This document shows, one piece after another, positions 1 through 8,962 of a stretch of 64,000 bases of DNA (position 1 is its first letter; each line of letters starts with the position of its first letter). A program made the position numbers and the translations under genes. Under the pieces are notes generated by a model, which saw only the letters and a list, made by a program, of their open reading frames with translations, was not told the origin of the DNA and searched no databases. This DNA comes from Aliishimia sp963922415 (GTDB lineage: Bacteria; Pseudomonadota; Alphaproteobacteria; Rhodobacterales; Rhodobacteraceae). The stretch covers positions 1-64,000 of the forward strand of contig CAWUIP010000004.1 of NCBI GenBank assembly GCA_963922415.1, written 5' to 3'.

Positions 1-337
1 GGGTCGACCACGCTGAGCGTGCCGACGACCGCGCCTTCGGCGTTTTCGGCGATGGCGGTCTGCGACAAAGACACTGCTTCTGGCCCTTCGTTCACGTCTT
101 GGACCTGGATGGTGAAGCTCTCTGTCAACGTCGCGCCGCCAGTGTCTGTGACCGTGACAGTGACATCGATCTGCGCGGCGTCTTCGTGGTCCAAGCTGAC
201 CCCGTCTTTGAGTTTCAGCGCACCGTCGACGACCTCGAACCGGTCGTCTGAGACCTCAAAACTGTGGGCATCACCTGCGTCTGGGTCGACCACGCTGAGC
301 GTGCCGACGACCGCGCCTTCGGCGTTTTCGGCGATGG
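1..337 (-). repeat. Tandem repeat of 282 bp (94 residues) in the cadherin-like gene
   Basis: Bases 1–55 are identical to bases 283–337, so the repeat period is 282 bp, in frame with the protein. The array continues past the window edge. Near-identical DNA between copies suggests recent expansion or gene conversion. Confidence 0.85.
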
Positions 338-905
338 TTGCGTTCGCAACTGAAAGCTCTGAAGGAGCGCGATTGGGGACATCTGTAACTGCAGCATTGG
401 TTGCGACACCACTGGTCGACTCCGGGATGCTTTGAATATTGTTGGGCGTCGTGAGCGGCAGGTCGCTAGGTTCGGCCAGGTCCATCGACTGTGCATCGGC
501 GGTTAATGCACTACTTGACGCCTTGCTGCTTTCCGTTGCCGACGTTTCTGAAGCCACGTCAGGTCCTGGTTGGAGGTCGGCAGATGGGCCACCGTCTGAT
601 GAACGCTCCGCCGCGTTTGACCTTTGCGTTGATGGCGTTTCGCCTGCTGCGCTCGCGTCGTTCGAAGCCAAGTTTGCCGCAACTTCTTCGGACTGTGAAC
701 GGGCCGATTGGAGGGCAACTTCGGACGGTGATCTTGCGCTTAGAACGCCTTCTTTATCGTGTCCGTAATGCAGGGTGCTGCGTGTCTGATCTTCCTCAGA
801 CACCACCGCGGCACTGGAAATCGACTCAGCAACTTTCTGTTCTTCGTCATGATCGCTTTGGTCGGCGCTACCATTACTGACGTCACTCTCAAACTGCTGT
901 GCCAT
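1..905 (-). CDS. Cadherin-like/VCBS-type repeat protein, probable type I secretion substrate (N-terminal part, cut by window edge)
   Basis: The frame is open from an ATG at 905 to the left window edge, giving about 301 residues of a longer protein; an in-frame TGA lies just upstream of this ATG. The first 190 or so residues are low-complexity, rich in Ser, Ala, Glu, Asp and Gln, with no signal peptide. After that come cadherin-like repeats with motifs such as ENAEGAVVGTLSVVDPDAGD and a VTVTDTGG strand. Repeat proteins of this kind are usually large adhesins exported by type I secretion with a C-terminal signal, which would lie outside the window. It is divergent from a type I secretion operon (1086–6195), which makes it the obvious candidate substrate. 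The family is seen in the sequence; the substrate role is inferred. Confidence 0.8.
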   Translation of the reverse strand, partial: MAQQFESDVSNGSADQSDHDEEQKVAESISSAAVVSEEDQTRSTLHYGHDKEGVLSARSPSEVALQSARSQSEEVAANLASNDASAAGETPSTQRSNAAERSSDGGPSADLQPGPDVASETSATESSKASSSALTADAQSMDLAEPSDLPLTTPNNIQSIPESTSGVATNAAVTDVPNRAPSELSVANATIAENAEGAVVGTLSVVDPDAGDAHSFEVSDDRFEVVDGALKLKDGVSLDHEDAAQIDVTVTVTDTGGATLTESFTIQVQDVNEGPEAVSLSQTAIAENAEGAVVGTLSVVD

Positions 906-1085
906 GACGCGTCACACTCCATTGTTTTCACCTCGGTGCGCTAGTTAGCAGCTTTTCGTTTGAAAAAGGTTCGTCAAGTTTCGCAAATTTGATTGAACTT
1001 CTAACTACCTTTTGGTGACCGATTTACAGATCAGCAACGTGTTGCGCGTCAAAAAGCATCCCGTCAATGTGGGTGGCAAGTTGAT
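906..1085. promoter_or_regulatory. Divergent intergenic region between repeat protein and secretion operon
   Basis: This 180-bp gap must hold promoters for both the minus-strand repeat protein and the plus-strand secretion operon. It is AT-richer than its neighbours. I see no convincing -35/-10 pair and no clear operator palindrome. Confidence 0.4.
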
Positions 1086-2780
1086 ATGTCTAACGGTGTT
1101 TGGAAAGGTCGTGAGACTGGTCTGACGATAGATGCTCCTATCGTGTTTTCGTCTTTGACGCTCAACATCCTTGCTTTGTTGACGCCACTGGTCATCCTTT
1201 TGATATTTGACCGGGTCATCCCGTTTCAATCATATGAAACATTGACAGTGTTGACCTTGATCCTCTGCGCTGCGGCGGTTTTTGAGTTGATTTTACGTCG
1301 CGCGCGGTCCGTGATTTACAATTCCGCTGCCGAACGCGCGGCCGTCGACAATCACCTGAAGTTTTTGAGCCGCGTGACGTCAGCCAATGTACACGAATTT
1401 GCAAAGTCTCCACCGGCAACGCATTTTGAAAACTACGGTGCAATCGGGCGACTTAGAGATCACTACTCGGGCCAGAACCAAGCTCTTGCGATTGACGTCC
1501 CATTTACTGCGATCTTCATGGCGATGGTTGGGCTAATCGGAGGTTGGCTTGTACTGGTCCCGCTTGGGTGTCTTTTGGCTGTTTTTGTCTTTGCAGCCTT
1601 CATGAAATCGGCCCAAGGCGCAATTTTCAAAAGTCGGAAAGATTTAGATGCCCGCAGATACGCATTTTTGGCCGAGGTCCTTTCGAAAATTTCGACCGTA
1701 AAGTCGAACACGATGGAGCGCCAGATGCTGCGCCGTTTTGAGCAGCTTCAGGATCAATCTGTTTCCACGAGCCACCGTTTAATTCTGTTTTCCGGCGTCG
1801 CCCAAACTTTTGGATCCATTCTCTCCCAGGCATCCATTGCTGCCATTGGCCTATTTGGTGCTTTCCTTGTTATTCAAGAGGTTATCGGCCTTGCTGAACT
1901 GGCGGCATGCATGATGTTGAATGGCCGTATTATTCAACCGCTCACGCGGTTGATTACACTGTGGGTGCAAGCAGAAATGCTGACGGTGTCGCGTCAGAAA
2001 CTGCGGTCAATGGATGGGTTTGAACCCGTGGCGCGAGCTGGTGCACCGATACAACCGCTTAAGGGAAATATTGCGTTTCGGCAAATTGTCCTGGATAGCG
2101 CTGCCGCCACCAAACCGTTCTCGAAGACCATTCGAGCGGGTTCGACAGTCCTTGTGGACAGTCAGAGTGATTGGGCGATGCCCGCGCTCATCGACGCCGT
2201 AACTGGGCAAAAGGCACTAAAGAGCGGTAGCGTTCTTTTGGACGGGTTGCATCCGAGCGACCGCCAGAGTGAGCGCGGTGTTTTTTCCATGGTGGCGCTG
2301 GAGCGATCGCCGGCAATTTTTACTGGTACAGTGCTCGATAACATCAGCGCATTTGGTGGCTCGGAGCAAGTCGAACAAGCTTTGCACTTCGCCCGTTTGC
2401 TTGGTTTGGAGCGGCGCGTTTTCCGACTGCCTTCCGGCTACATGACCCAACTTAACACCAACAGCGTTTTTGAGAACGATCAGGTGAACCGACAACTCAT
2501 CGCGTTGGTTCGGGTTTTGTCATTCCGCCCGAAGGTCCTGTTAATGAATGAACCGACGAGTGTTTTGGAGACGGCCGAGCGTGACGCGCTGAGCATGTGT
2601 TTGAGTGAACTGTCGCCGAAACCTACGATCTTGATGGCAAGTCCAGATCCGCGCATGAAACGTCTGGCGGACGATACTTTGACCATCGTTTCCAGTGAAG
2701 ACGGCACGGTCGAAGCCTGGCTCAACGATGCCGCGGCGGACGCCATTGCCGCCGCTACCCTTGAAAAAGGTGCCGCATGA
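1086..2780 (+). CDS. Type I secretion ABC half-transporter with degenerate nucleotide-binding domain
   Basis: The protein has 564 residues, with an ABC type-1 membrane domain (about residues 18–300, opening with an LFDRVIP motif typical of type I exporters) followed by an ABC nucleotide-binding fold (about 325–550). The ATPase motifs are lost. The Walker A segment reads VDSQSDWAMP near 357–366 with no GKS/T. The signature LSGGQ is FENDQ (462–466). Walker B has Asn488 in place of Asp but keeps Glu489. The switch His is Ser519, and the Q-loop Gln is absent. It should be unable to bind and hydrolyse ATP normally. Its stop overlaps the next start by ATGA, so the two probably form a heterodimer. 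The weak ribosome site leaves the exact start open. The family call is firm; loss of activity is inferred. Confidence 0.85.
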   Translation: MSNGVWKGRETGLTIDAPIVFSSLTLNILALLTPLVILLIFDRVIPFQSYETLTVLTLILCAAAVFELILRRARSVIYNSAAERAAVDNHLKFLSRVTSANVHEFAKSPPATHFENYGAIGRLRDHYSGQNQALAIDVPFTAIFMAMVGLIGGWLVLVPLGCLLAVFVFAAFMKSAQGAIFKSRKDLDARRYAFLAEVLSKISTVKSNTMERQMLRRFEQLQDQSVSTSHRLILFSGVAQTFGSILSQASIAAIGLFGAFLVIQEVIGLAELAACMMLNGRIIQPLTRLITLWVQAEMLTVSRQKLRSMDGFEPVARAGAPIQPLKGNIAFRQIVLDSAAATKPFSKTIRAGSTVLVDSQSDWAMPALIDAVTGQKALKSGSVLLDGLHPSDRQSERGVFSMVALERSPAIFTGTVLDNISAFGGSEQVEQALHFARLLGLERRVFRLPSGYMTQLNTNSVFENDQVNRQLIALVRVLSFRPKVLLMNEPTSVLETAERDALSMCLSELSPKPTILMASPDPRMKRLADDTLTIVSSEDGTVEAWLNDAAADAIAAATLEKGAA

Positions 2781-4870
2781 TCAGCGTAAGTGAACAAAAC
2801 GCGCATTCATTGTTGCACACGTTACTTTCCGCTGGTGGCTGGCGCAGCAGTGATGAGACGCTTTTTGAAGCGCTTCCGCATATGGCCGACCACTTGAACC
2901 AGAACGATCTGCGCAAAACACTAGAAAACCTCCAGATCCCGTTCTCGGAGGTGCGTTGCAGAGAAACTGAACTGACGCAGGCCGAATGCCCGGCGCTTGT
3001 GCTTTCGGACGATGGTCGGGTTTATGTGCTCTTGGATCGCACAGCGCAAGGTTTGGTGATCGAAGAAGCCGATGTTCCGGGCCGTCAGGAACGCTTGCCG
3101 TCCAGAGGTATGGTTCAGATCTTGCGCATCGACGCGCATCACCGCAGGGGCATCGAGCAACATGCCGCGCGCATCACCGACACGTTCGCCACTTTGCGTC
3201 CGATGCTGCCTTGGCTCGTTGTCGCTTCTTTCTTTACAAACTGCCTAGGTCTTCTCGCGCCGCTCCTCATCATGGCGGTATATGACCGCGTCATCCCGGC
3301 AGGCTCGGTTGACTTGCTTGTTTCGATGGCCATTGGGGTGGTTGTCATTTTGGCATCAGACTTTGGACTGCGATCTGCACGCGGTGCCGCGATTGCCTAT
3401 GTGGGCCGCGATATGGAACGCGCTCTGTCCGTGGCCTTGTTTCGGAAACTTCTGGCATTGCCCCTCCAGCAAATGCAAAAGTCTGATGTTCACCAGCAGG
3501 TCGCACGATTTCGACAGTTTGAAGCCTTGCGCGATGTGTTCACGGGCCAAGTTATGAGCAGTCTACTAGACTTGCCCTTTGCGCTGATTTTTCTTGCCGT
3601 TTTGTTGTACATCGCGCCGCAGGTCGGTGTTTTGACGGTTGGTGCTGTTTTGGTGCTGGTCGTTGTCAGTTGCGTATCGATCCCCATTCAACAAAGACTT
3701 GATACTGCAGCTGAGGCGGCAAATGAGGCGAACCGGGCGTTGCTCCAAGACGCGGTCATGAACCAAAGTGCGTTGGTTAACCTTGGGCTCGCCGAAAGAT
3801 GGCAGCGGCGCAGCGTCCCTTTGGCAGAGGCGGCCGAACGCGCCACGCGGGCTGCTCGCCAGTTTCAAACCTCGACACAGTCGCTCGCACAGTCTGTTTC
3901 AGCCTTGGCAGGCCTCGCTGCGATTGTCGTAAGCGCACGCGCGGCCCTCGCCGGAGACCTCAGTTTCGGCGCCCTGATCGCTGTGATCGCCCTCGTCTCA
4001 AAGGTGATTGCGCCCTTGCATGCGATCCTCGCCAGCATACCGCAAACTTTGGTTTACGCGCGCAGTAGATCGCAAGCGGACCGTGTGCTCGGACTGCCCG
4101 AAGAATTTCAGGTGGGGCTTGAAAACTCGCACCAAAAAACGCTGGGCGGCGAAGTCCAATTCACGGGTGTGACTTACCGCCCCGAACCGTTGAGTAATCC
4201 TGTGCTGAACCAGGTCAGCTTCACGAGTATGCCGGGTGAACTTGTGGTCGTTATGGGAGGTATCTCTGGGCGCACAGCGCTGCTTGACCTGATAAACGGC
4301 CTTTGGGTGCCCCAAGGGGGCACAATTGAACATGATGCTGTCGATATTCGGCAGATTGCCAGAGATGAACTGCGTCGTTCCATAACGATGATGCGCCAAG
4401 ACAGCGCCTTCTTTTACGGCACTGTTGCACAGAATTTCCGGTTGGGCAGAGCAACACTGACCGAAGACCAAATGAAAGAAGCGCTGGTGCATGCGGGCCT
4501 AGGTGGCGAGGTTGAAGGCCTGCAAGACGGATTACAGACGCGACTGAAAGATGATGCCGCGAGTGTTTTGCCGCCCCATTGCCTGAAAGCCTTATCTTTA
4601 GCGAGAAGCCTTGCGCGCAGTGCGCCTATCCACCTTTTCGCTGATCCTACGAATGGACTAAGCCGCTACAGCCGCGAGTGCTTCAAAGCCTGGCTCACCC
4701 ACAACAAAGGGCGCCATACGATCTATATTGCCACGTCCGACAAGTCGCTTTTGCCTTTCGCGGATCGGTACCTGTTCCTCAACGATGGAAGACTGGTTGT
4801 AAACGATACTGGCGCGCAGGGCCTGAAAAAAATGCAGGCCGCATTGCAGAGTTGCGAGGAGAACAAATGA
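2777..4870 (+). CDS. Type I secretion ABC half-transporter with N-terminal peptidase-like region and degenerate NBD
   Basis: This 697-residue protein has an N-terminal region (1–125) in the position of the C39-like domain of peptidase-type exporters; I see no obvious catalytic Cys/His pair. The membrane domain spans about 140–430, with an AVYDRVIP motif, and the ATPase fold about 455–690. Motifs are again broken: Walker A Lys is Arg499 (GISGRT), LSGGQ is LPPHC (598–602), and Walker B Asp-Glu is Ala622-Asp623. The switch His is Thr653, while the Q-loop Gln541 is kept. With its partner also degenerate, neither composite ATP site of a heterodimer would be intact. It overlaps both the gene before it and the gene after it by ATGA. 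Confidence 0.85.
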   Translation: MISVSEQNAHSLLHTLLSAGGWRSSDETLFEALPHMADHLNQNDLRKTLENLQIPFSEVRCRETELTQAECPALVLSDDGRVYVLLDRTAQGLVIEEADVPGRQERLPSRGMVQILRIDAHHRRGIEQHAARITDTFATLRPMLPWLVVASFFTNCLGLLAPLLIMAVYDRVIPAGSVDLLVSMAIGVVVILASDFGLRSARGAAIAYVGRDMERALSVALFRKLLALPLQQMQKSDVHQQVARFRQFEALRDVFTGQVMSSLLDLPFALIFLAVLLYIAPQVGVLTVGAVLVLVVVSCVSIPIQQRLDTAAEAANEANRALLQDAVMNQSALVNLGLAERWQRRSVPLAEAAERATRAARQFQTSTQSLAQSVSALAGLAAIVVSARAALAGDLSFGALIAVIALVSKVIAPLHAILASIPQTLVYARSRSQADRVLGLPEEFQVGLENSHQKTLGGEVQFTGVTYRPEPLSNPVLNQVSFTSMPGELVVVMGGISGRTALLDLINGLWVPQGGTIEHDAVDIRQIARDELRRSITMMRQDSAFFYGTVAQNFRLGRATLTEDQMKEALVHAGLGGEVEGLQDGLQTRLKDDAASVLPPHCLKALSLARSLARSAPIHLFADPTNGLSRYSRECFKAWLTHNKGRHTIYIATSDKSLLPFADRYLFLNDGRLVVNDTGAQGLKKMQAALQSCEENK

Positions 4871-6195
4871 TACGCAGAAAAAGCCGCGCCTCATCTGGTG
4901 GAGCTGTGAACCGCGCCAAAGAATTTGAGCGCGCGCGCGCGCCAAAGCTAGCAGCGCGAATTGCTCTCAGCCTGTCGGTAATGGTCGCATGCCTCATCGC
5001 GCTTGCTGCACATACAGGGGTGCCAAATGTGACGCGCGCGCCCGGGGAAATTCTGCCCAAGGGCCACTATAGTCAGATCGAAACGCTTGGGGGGGGCATC
5101 GTTGAAGCAATTCATGTGACCGAAGGTCAAATCGTGGATGCGGGGACGCCCTTGGTGGACTTGCGGCAGCCGGATCTTGCCAGACAGTTGGACACATTAA
5201 CGGCTCAGCACGAGCAAGAGCAAACAAAGTTCGAAAATTTGTCGGCGCTTCGAACGGCTCTCGATAATCCCACTCCACCGACGGTGCAGACTGCAGATCA
5301 ATTGCGGGCATCTGGATTAATCTCTGCCGCGGAACAGTTGAAACTGCACGTTCAGAGCCAGCATGTTGGGTCCTTGGCAAGTTCACGGCACCAGGAGACA
5401 ATCGAGATCTTGGTGGAGGCGCACCAATTCTATCAAGACCGCGTCGCCACGAAAATGGAACGCATGAAATCCAGTCGTATGCTACGCGATCAAGGGTTAA
5501 TGACTGAGCGACAGTATCAAGCGGAAGAAGACCAACTGGACGCGTTAAAAGTTGCGTTGAATACGGCGCGTGTCGACCTCGCCGAAGCGCGCAGTGAACT
5601 AGTGCGCATGACGACGGATCTCGCACAAGCGCAGATTGACTTGCAAAACAGCACCCGCGTCGCCCTCGAAGAGGCGCAAAACACCCTGCGCATCCTAGAT
5701 GCGGAGCGGGCGGATGTCAGTGCTCGATTGGCGGATCTGTCCATCTTGGCGCCGGAAGCTGGCGTGATTCAATCAGTCGCCTTACCTAATTTGGGAGAGG
5801 TGATTGAGCCAGGCGAAACGTTGTTTGAGATCGCACCGGTCCAACGAGGGCTTATGATTGAGGCGCGCATTCCCACTGGTGACATCGGGCATATCAACCC
5901 CAATCAAACTGTCACCATCGGGGTCGACACGTTTGATCCGCGGCGTGTGGGCAAACTATCAGGAGAACTTCTGTCGTTGTCGCCCGTTCCACTCACGGAT
6001 GAAGTCACGGGTGAGGACTATTTTCGCGCGGCTATCCGGCTGGACCGCACCGATATTGGGATGGGCAACGATATCCGGCCATTGCGCTCCGGCATGACAG
6101 TGGTTGCTGAGATTGTTACCGGTGAGCAGTCGTTATTAGCCTACTTCCTCAAACCGATCGACAATACTCTCGGCGTATCTTTCCGCGAAAGGTGA
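4867..6195 (+). CDS. HlyD-family type I secretion periplasmic adaptor (membrane fusion protein)
   Basis: The chosen ATG at 4867 overlaps the upstream stop as ATGA and gives 442 residues, the usual HlyD/PrtE length. There is a basic cytoplasmic N-terminus, one membrane segment at about 31–48, a long helical hairpin (about 110–300, rich in Gln, Glu, Ala and Leu) and a beta-barrel domain containing APEAGVIQSV and a C-terminal GMTVVAEIVTG strand. Adaptors of this family link the inner-membrane ABC protein to TolC in the outer membrane. No TolC homologue lies nearby, so an outer-membrane partner must be encoded elsewhere. It is the last gene of the secretion operon. Confidence 0.9.
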   Translation: MIRRKSRASSGGAVNRAKEFERARAPKLAARIALSLSVMVACLIALAAHTGVPNVTRAPGEILPKGHYSQIETLGGGIVEAIHVTEGQIVDAGTPLVDLRQPDLARQLDTLTAQHEQEQTKFENLSALRTALDNPTPPTVQTADQLRASGLISAAEQLKLHVQSQHVGSLASSRHQETIEILVEAHQFYQDRVATKMERMKSSRMLRDQGLMTERQYQAEEDQLDALKVALNTARVDLAEARSELVRMTTDLAQAQIDLQNSTRVALEEAQNTLRILDAERADVSARLADLSILAPEAGVIQSVALPNLGEVIEPGETLFEIAPVQRGLMIEARIPTGDIGHINPNQTVTIGVDTFDPRRVGKLSGELLSLSPVPLTDEVTGEDYFRAAIRLDRTDIGMGNDIRPLRSGMTVVAEIVTGEQSLLAYFLKPIDNTLGVSFRER

Positions 6196-6767
6196 GCAAA
6201 CTGCCTTTGGTGATGTCGCTCGAAATTTATGGCCGCGCATATGTCCAACGGCCATGGCTACATAGCAACGCATGGCGAAAGCCAAACTAGGGCTTTAAAA
6301 GCTCATTAGGTTGCTGCGATTGATCCGTTCGATGCTTCGCACTTGCACCGCCTTGACGACATTGCCGCTCGGGTGCCGCCTCACGAGGCATCGCAAGCGC
6401 TGACTGATCAGGCGCAGTGGTTTTGAGGCGTGAACCTGATTGTACCTGGGTGCGTGTCAGCCCAAGTTTACTCGATTAGCCAAGCACTACGATATGGTAA
6501 GTGGTCCACCAAGCGGACCGGTCGTTTTAATCGACTGTGAACGCGGGCTAACGTCCAGGACGACCTCGGTGCTGCAAGCCGCGGGGGCGCAGGGAACAAA
6601 CACGAGACATCTCAGAGACTCAAACACGCCACCGGCCTCCATTTGGATCGCGTCGGCACACGCAAAACCTGGGAGACGCTGAAGGCTCATTTGTAAGGCC
6701 TCTAGCACAATAGGGGCGTGACCAATTCGGCGTCCGCTCATTTGAGTGGTTGGAAGGAGGAAAGACG
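6196..6767 (+). other. 572-bp gap left of the catabolic cluster; no gene seen
   Basis: No convincing gene is present. A 38-codon plus-strand frame (6310–6426) reads like a C-terminal protein fragment and could be a gene remnant, but I cannot name it. The region carries one IclR-like operator (6503–6519) and a good ribosome site at its end, so it probably holds the promoter of the 6768 gene. Confidence 0.4.
6503..6519. promoter_or_regulatory. Candidate IclR-family operator, site A
   Basis: The 17-mer GGTCCACCAAGCGGACC is an imperfect inverted repeat with GGTCC/GGACC arms. It matches 13 of 17 positions of the near-perfect palindrome at the start of the iclR-like gene (9801–9817), and the flanks (T before, GG two bases after) also agree. 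It lies about 250 bp upstream of the 6768 gene. Confidence 0.55.
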
Positions 6768-7949
6768 ATGGGAAAACTGGGCGAAGATGTCATTGGTGCG
6801 AGCGGCCTCACACCATTCTTTGACGTCACGAATGCTGATGCGGTGCCGCTCAATGCGCCTGAAAACCGCAAAGGTGATGCGCTGCGAACGTGGGTCCGGT
6901 CGTTAAGCGGGTTTCAGAAGGAGGCGCTTGTGCGGTCGGCCCTGACCGGGCGCACATGGCGCCTTGTATCAGATGAAGGCCCTTACCTAAACGGACATGA
7001 TGCAGCGCCTTGCCCACTGGCGTTTCTATCCTGCGGGATGGTGGCAAGCTTTATGAACGAAATCTTGGCGCTCGCAAAGAAACAAGGTGTTGCAATCCAC
7101 AAGCTGAAGCTGATCCAGGACAACTACTACACGATGAAAGGGTCCATGCCAAAACGGACTATGGTGGGGGGAGCTGAGAACATTGAGCTGCAAGTGGAGA
7201 TTGATTGCGATCTCGAAGACGGGCCGCTCAATGAGTTTCTCATCAATGCGACCTACGCCTCTCCGCTCAACGGATTGATGCGGGGACAGTTAGAAAGCTT
7301 GTTCAAGCTTGGAAAGAACGGCGCCGAACTGCCAACAGCGAAGGTTGCGGAGCTTGACGGTGCGCTCTTTCCAGATCCCGGCAACCATTTTGCCAAAGCT
7401 GAGGCCGGCGAAAGCCCGGTCAGCTTGATGGAGCCCATTGGGCCCACGCCCAAGAAAGATGTTGCTTTGGGCACGGTTGCCGGTGGGTCCTCTTTGTCAG
7501 ATGAACAAGATCGTCGTCTGAACATCGGTGCCGTGGCTGTTCTGCGCGAAGATGGCATCAAGGATATCCAGCAGATGCAGTATTCGCCCTATGGCACGTC
7601 CTTCCGTTTGTTGTCTTCCGAGGATGGCCGCGCGCCGGACGCCAACACGCTGATCTCCGCTGGCATCGGGTTCTGTTTCATGACGCAGTTCGGTCGCTTC
7701 GTTTCAATGCTCAAATTGGACCTGCCGGATTATCGTATCGTACAGGATACGCACTTCAGCCTTGGCGGCGCGTCGGGTGGTACTGGGAAGGCGGGCGAGG
7801 CGGATCCGATCGAAACACATGTCTATCTGGAAACGTCAGAAAGCGATGAGACCGCTCAGGAAATGCTCGATATTTCAGAACAAACTTGCTTTCTTCACGC
7901 GTTCTGCCGAACCGATTTGAAGACAAAACTCAAGGTGGTTCGTGTCTGA
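6768..7949 (+). CDS. Duplicated OsmC-family protein
   Basis: ATG 6768 follows a strong AAGGAGG site and gives 393 residues. Two OsmC-like units are visible. The first contains APCPLAFLSCGMV with the OsmC-type helix after it (about residues 78–160). The second contains the GFCFMTQFGRF helix and a QTCFLHAFCR motif near the C-terminus. OsmC/Ohr proteins normally use two cysteines to reduce organic hydroperoxides. Here the second unit keeps both cysteine positions, while the first seems to lack the second one (a TYASPL segment). Single OsmC proteins are about 140 residues, so this is a tandem fusion. It is the first gene of the catabolic cluster and ends 13 bp before the SDR start. The substrate is unknown. 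Confidence 0.7.
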   Translation: MGKLGEDVIGASGLTPFFDVTNADAVPLNAPENRKGDALRTWVRSLSGFQKEALVRSALTGRTWRLVSDEGPYLNGHDAAPCPLAFLSCGMVASFMNEILALAKKQGVAIHKLKLIQDNYYTMKGSMPKRTMVGGAENIELQVEIDCDLEDGPLNEFLINATYASPLNGLMRGQLESLFKLGKNGAELPTAKVAELDGALFPDPGNHFAKAEAGESPVSLMEPIGPTPKKDVALGTVAGGSSLSDEQDRRLNIGAVAVLREDGIKDIQQMQYSPYGTSFRLLSSEDGRAPDANTLISAGIGFCFMTQFGRFVSMLKLDLPDYRIVQDTHFSLGGASGGTGKAGEADPIETHVYLETSESDETAQEMLDISEQTCFLHAFCRTDLKTKLKVVRV

Positions 7950-7962
7950 AGGAGGGGGCGTT

Positions 7963-8739
7963 ATGAAAGTCGCACTTACGGGTGGCTCTACAGGGATCGG
8001 CGCCGAGGTCGCCAAGAAGCTATCTGCGCACGGGCATCATGTGTCAGCTTTTGACATTTCGGAACCTGAAGAAGGTGTCGACCAATGGATCAGGACTGAC
8101 CTGAATGACCCTTTCTCAATTTCAGAGGCTCTTGCCGCTGCGACAGGTCCGTTTGACGCCCTTATCAACAACGCGGGTCTTCCGCCGCGTGAGGGATTGG
8201 AAAGCGTTATTCTGGGCGTGAATTTCTTCGGCTTTCGCAGTTTTCTGAATGGAATGCTGGGTAAGTTGTCCGAGGGTGCCGCCGTGGTCAATGTTGCGTC
8301 GCGTGCGGGCGCGGCTTGGCGGGATAATCTCGAGGAGGTCCAAGCTCTCATGAAGTGCGGCCCCGAGGACGCGGACGCCTTTATTTTGGAGCGAGGCATA
8401 GATCACGTGCGCGCCTACAACCTCTCGAAAGAGGCTGTCATCGCGCATACTGTGGCGGAAACAGAGGCGATGATTGCACGGGGCTTTCGGATGAATTCAG
8501 TGAGCCCCGCCGCCGTGAGTACGGGCATCCTAGATGATTTTACCGCCGCGTTTGGAGAACGTGTGGCCAAAAATATCGCGCGCGCTGGTCGCCCCGGTTT
8601 GCCCGAAGAAATCGCGGATGTGATCATCTACCTTGCCTCAAAACAAAGCGCTTGGATCAAGGGGCAAGACATCGTCATCGATGGCGGCATGGGTGCGATG
8701 GCCATGACGGATGCTATGGGTTTGAAAGATGATGGCTGA
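7963..8739 (+). CDS. SDR-family NAD(P)-dependent oxidoreductase
   Basis: ATG 7963 follows GGAGG closely and gives 258 residues, a classical short-chain dehydrogenase length. Visible motifs are the nucleotide-binding TGGSTGIG at the N-terminus, NNAG, an active-site Ser in NVASRAG, the catalytic YNLSK (Y-x3-K), and the C-terminal KGQDIVIDGG. The layout resembles the 3-alpha-hydroxysteroid/coniferyl-alcohol dehydrogenase type, which has an extended segment between Ser and Tyr. It probably oxidises or reduces an alcohol/carbonyl intermediate of the island's pathway. It is co-directional with the OsmC-like gene and probably co-transcribed. The substrate cannot be read from the sequence. Confidence 0.85.
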   Translation: MKVALTGGSTGIGAEVAKKLSAHGHHVSAFDISEPEEGVDQWIRTDLNDPFSISEALAAATGPFDALINNAGLPPREGLESVILGVNFFGFRSFLNGMLGKLSEGAAVVNVASRAGAAWRDNLEEVQALMKCGPEDADAFILERGIDHVRAYNLSKEAVIAHTVAETEAMIARGFRMNSVSPAAVSTGILDDFTAAFGERVAKNIARAGRPGLPEEIADVIIYLASKQSAWIKGQDIVIDGGMGAMAMTDAMGLKDDG

Positions 8740-8962
8740 CACCTGCAAGTCTTTCCTTCAAACACGCTAAACGCTCTTCCACTACAGCCCTTGGTCGACG
8801 GGCATGTGGGGCTGGATCCTTCATAGAGGCCTATTTGCGGCATATGACGTGTCCGTGTGGCGTATTTGTATAGTTTGCACGAGCTTCTGGGTGCCGAATT
8901 GCATAGCCGCAAACGCGGCAGTCCAACGGGGCCGCGCTTGCAAGCACTCGGGCAGAGCAGAG

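Noticed and set aside
740..931. Minus-strand open frame with an ATG at 922 preceded by GAGGTG
   Set aside because: Although the ribosome site looks good, the frame is short, ends at 740 and is out of frame with the repeat protein, which has the family signal.
4994..5626. A 210-codon minus-strand open frame inside the HlyD gene
   Set aside because: It is opposite a clear HlyD protein, has an unlikely amino acid composition and no family signature; a shadow of the GC-rich third positions.
6310..6426. A 38-codon plus-strand frame ending in a TGA in the gap before the catabolic cluster
   Set aside because: It looks protein-like (DASHLHRLDDIAARVPPHEA) but has no start codon after the upstream stop apart from weak ones, no ribosome site and no family I recognise. 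It may be a gene remnant.
6568..6576. Nine-base match to the 3' end of tRNA-Thr (21297–21305), possible attachment site
   Set aside because: Nine bases are too few to exclude chance in 64 kb, and there is no integrase nearby. Noted in the island finding only as a weak hint.
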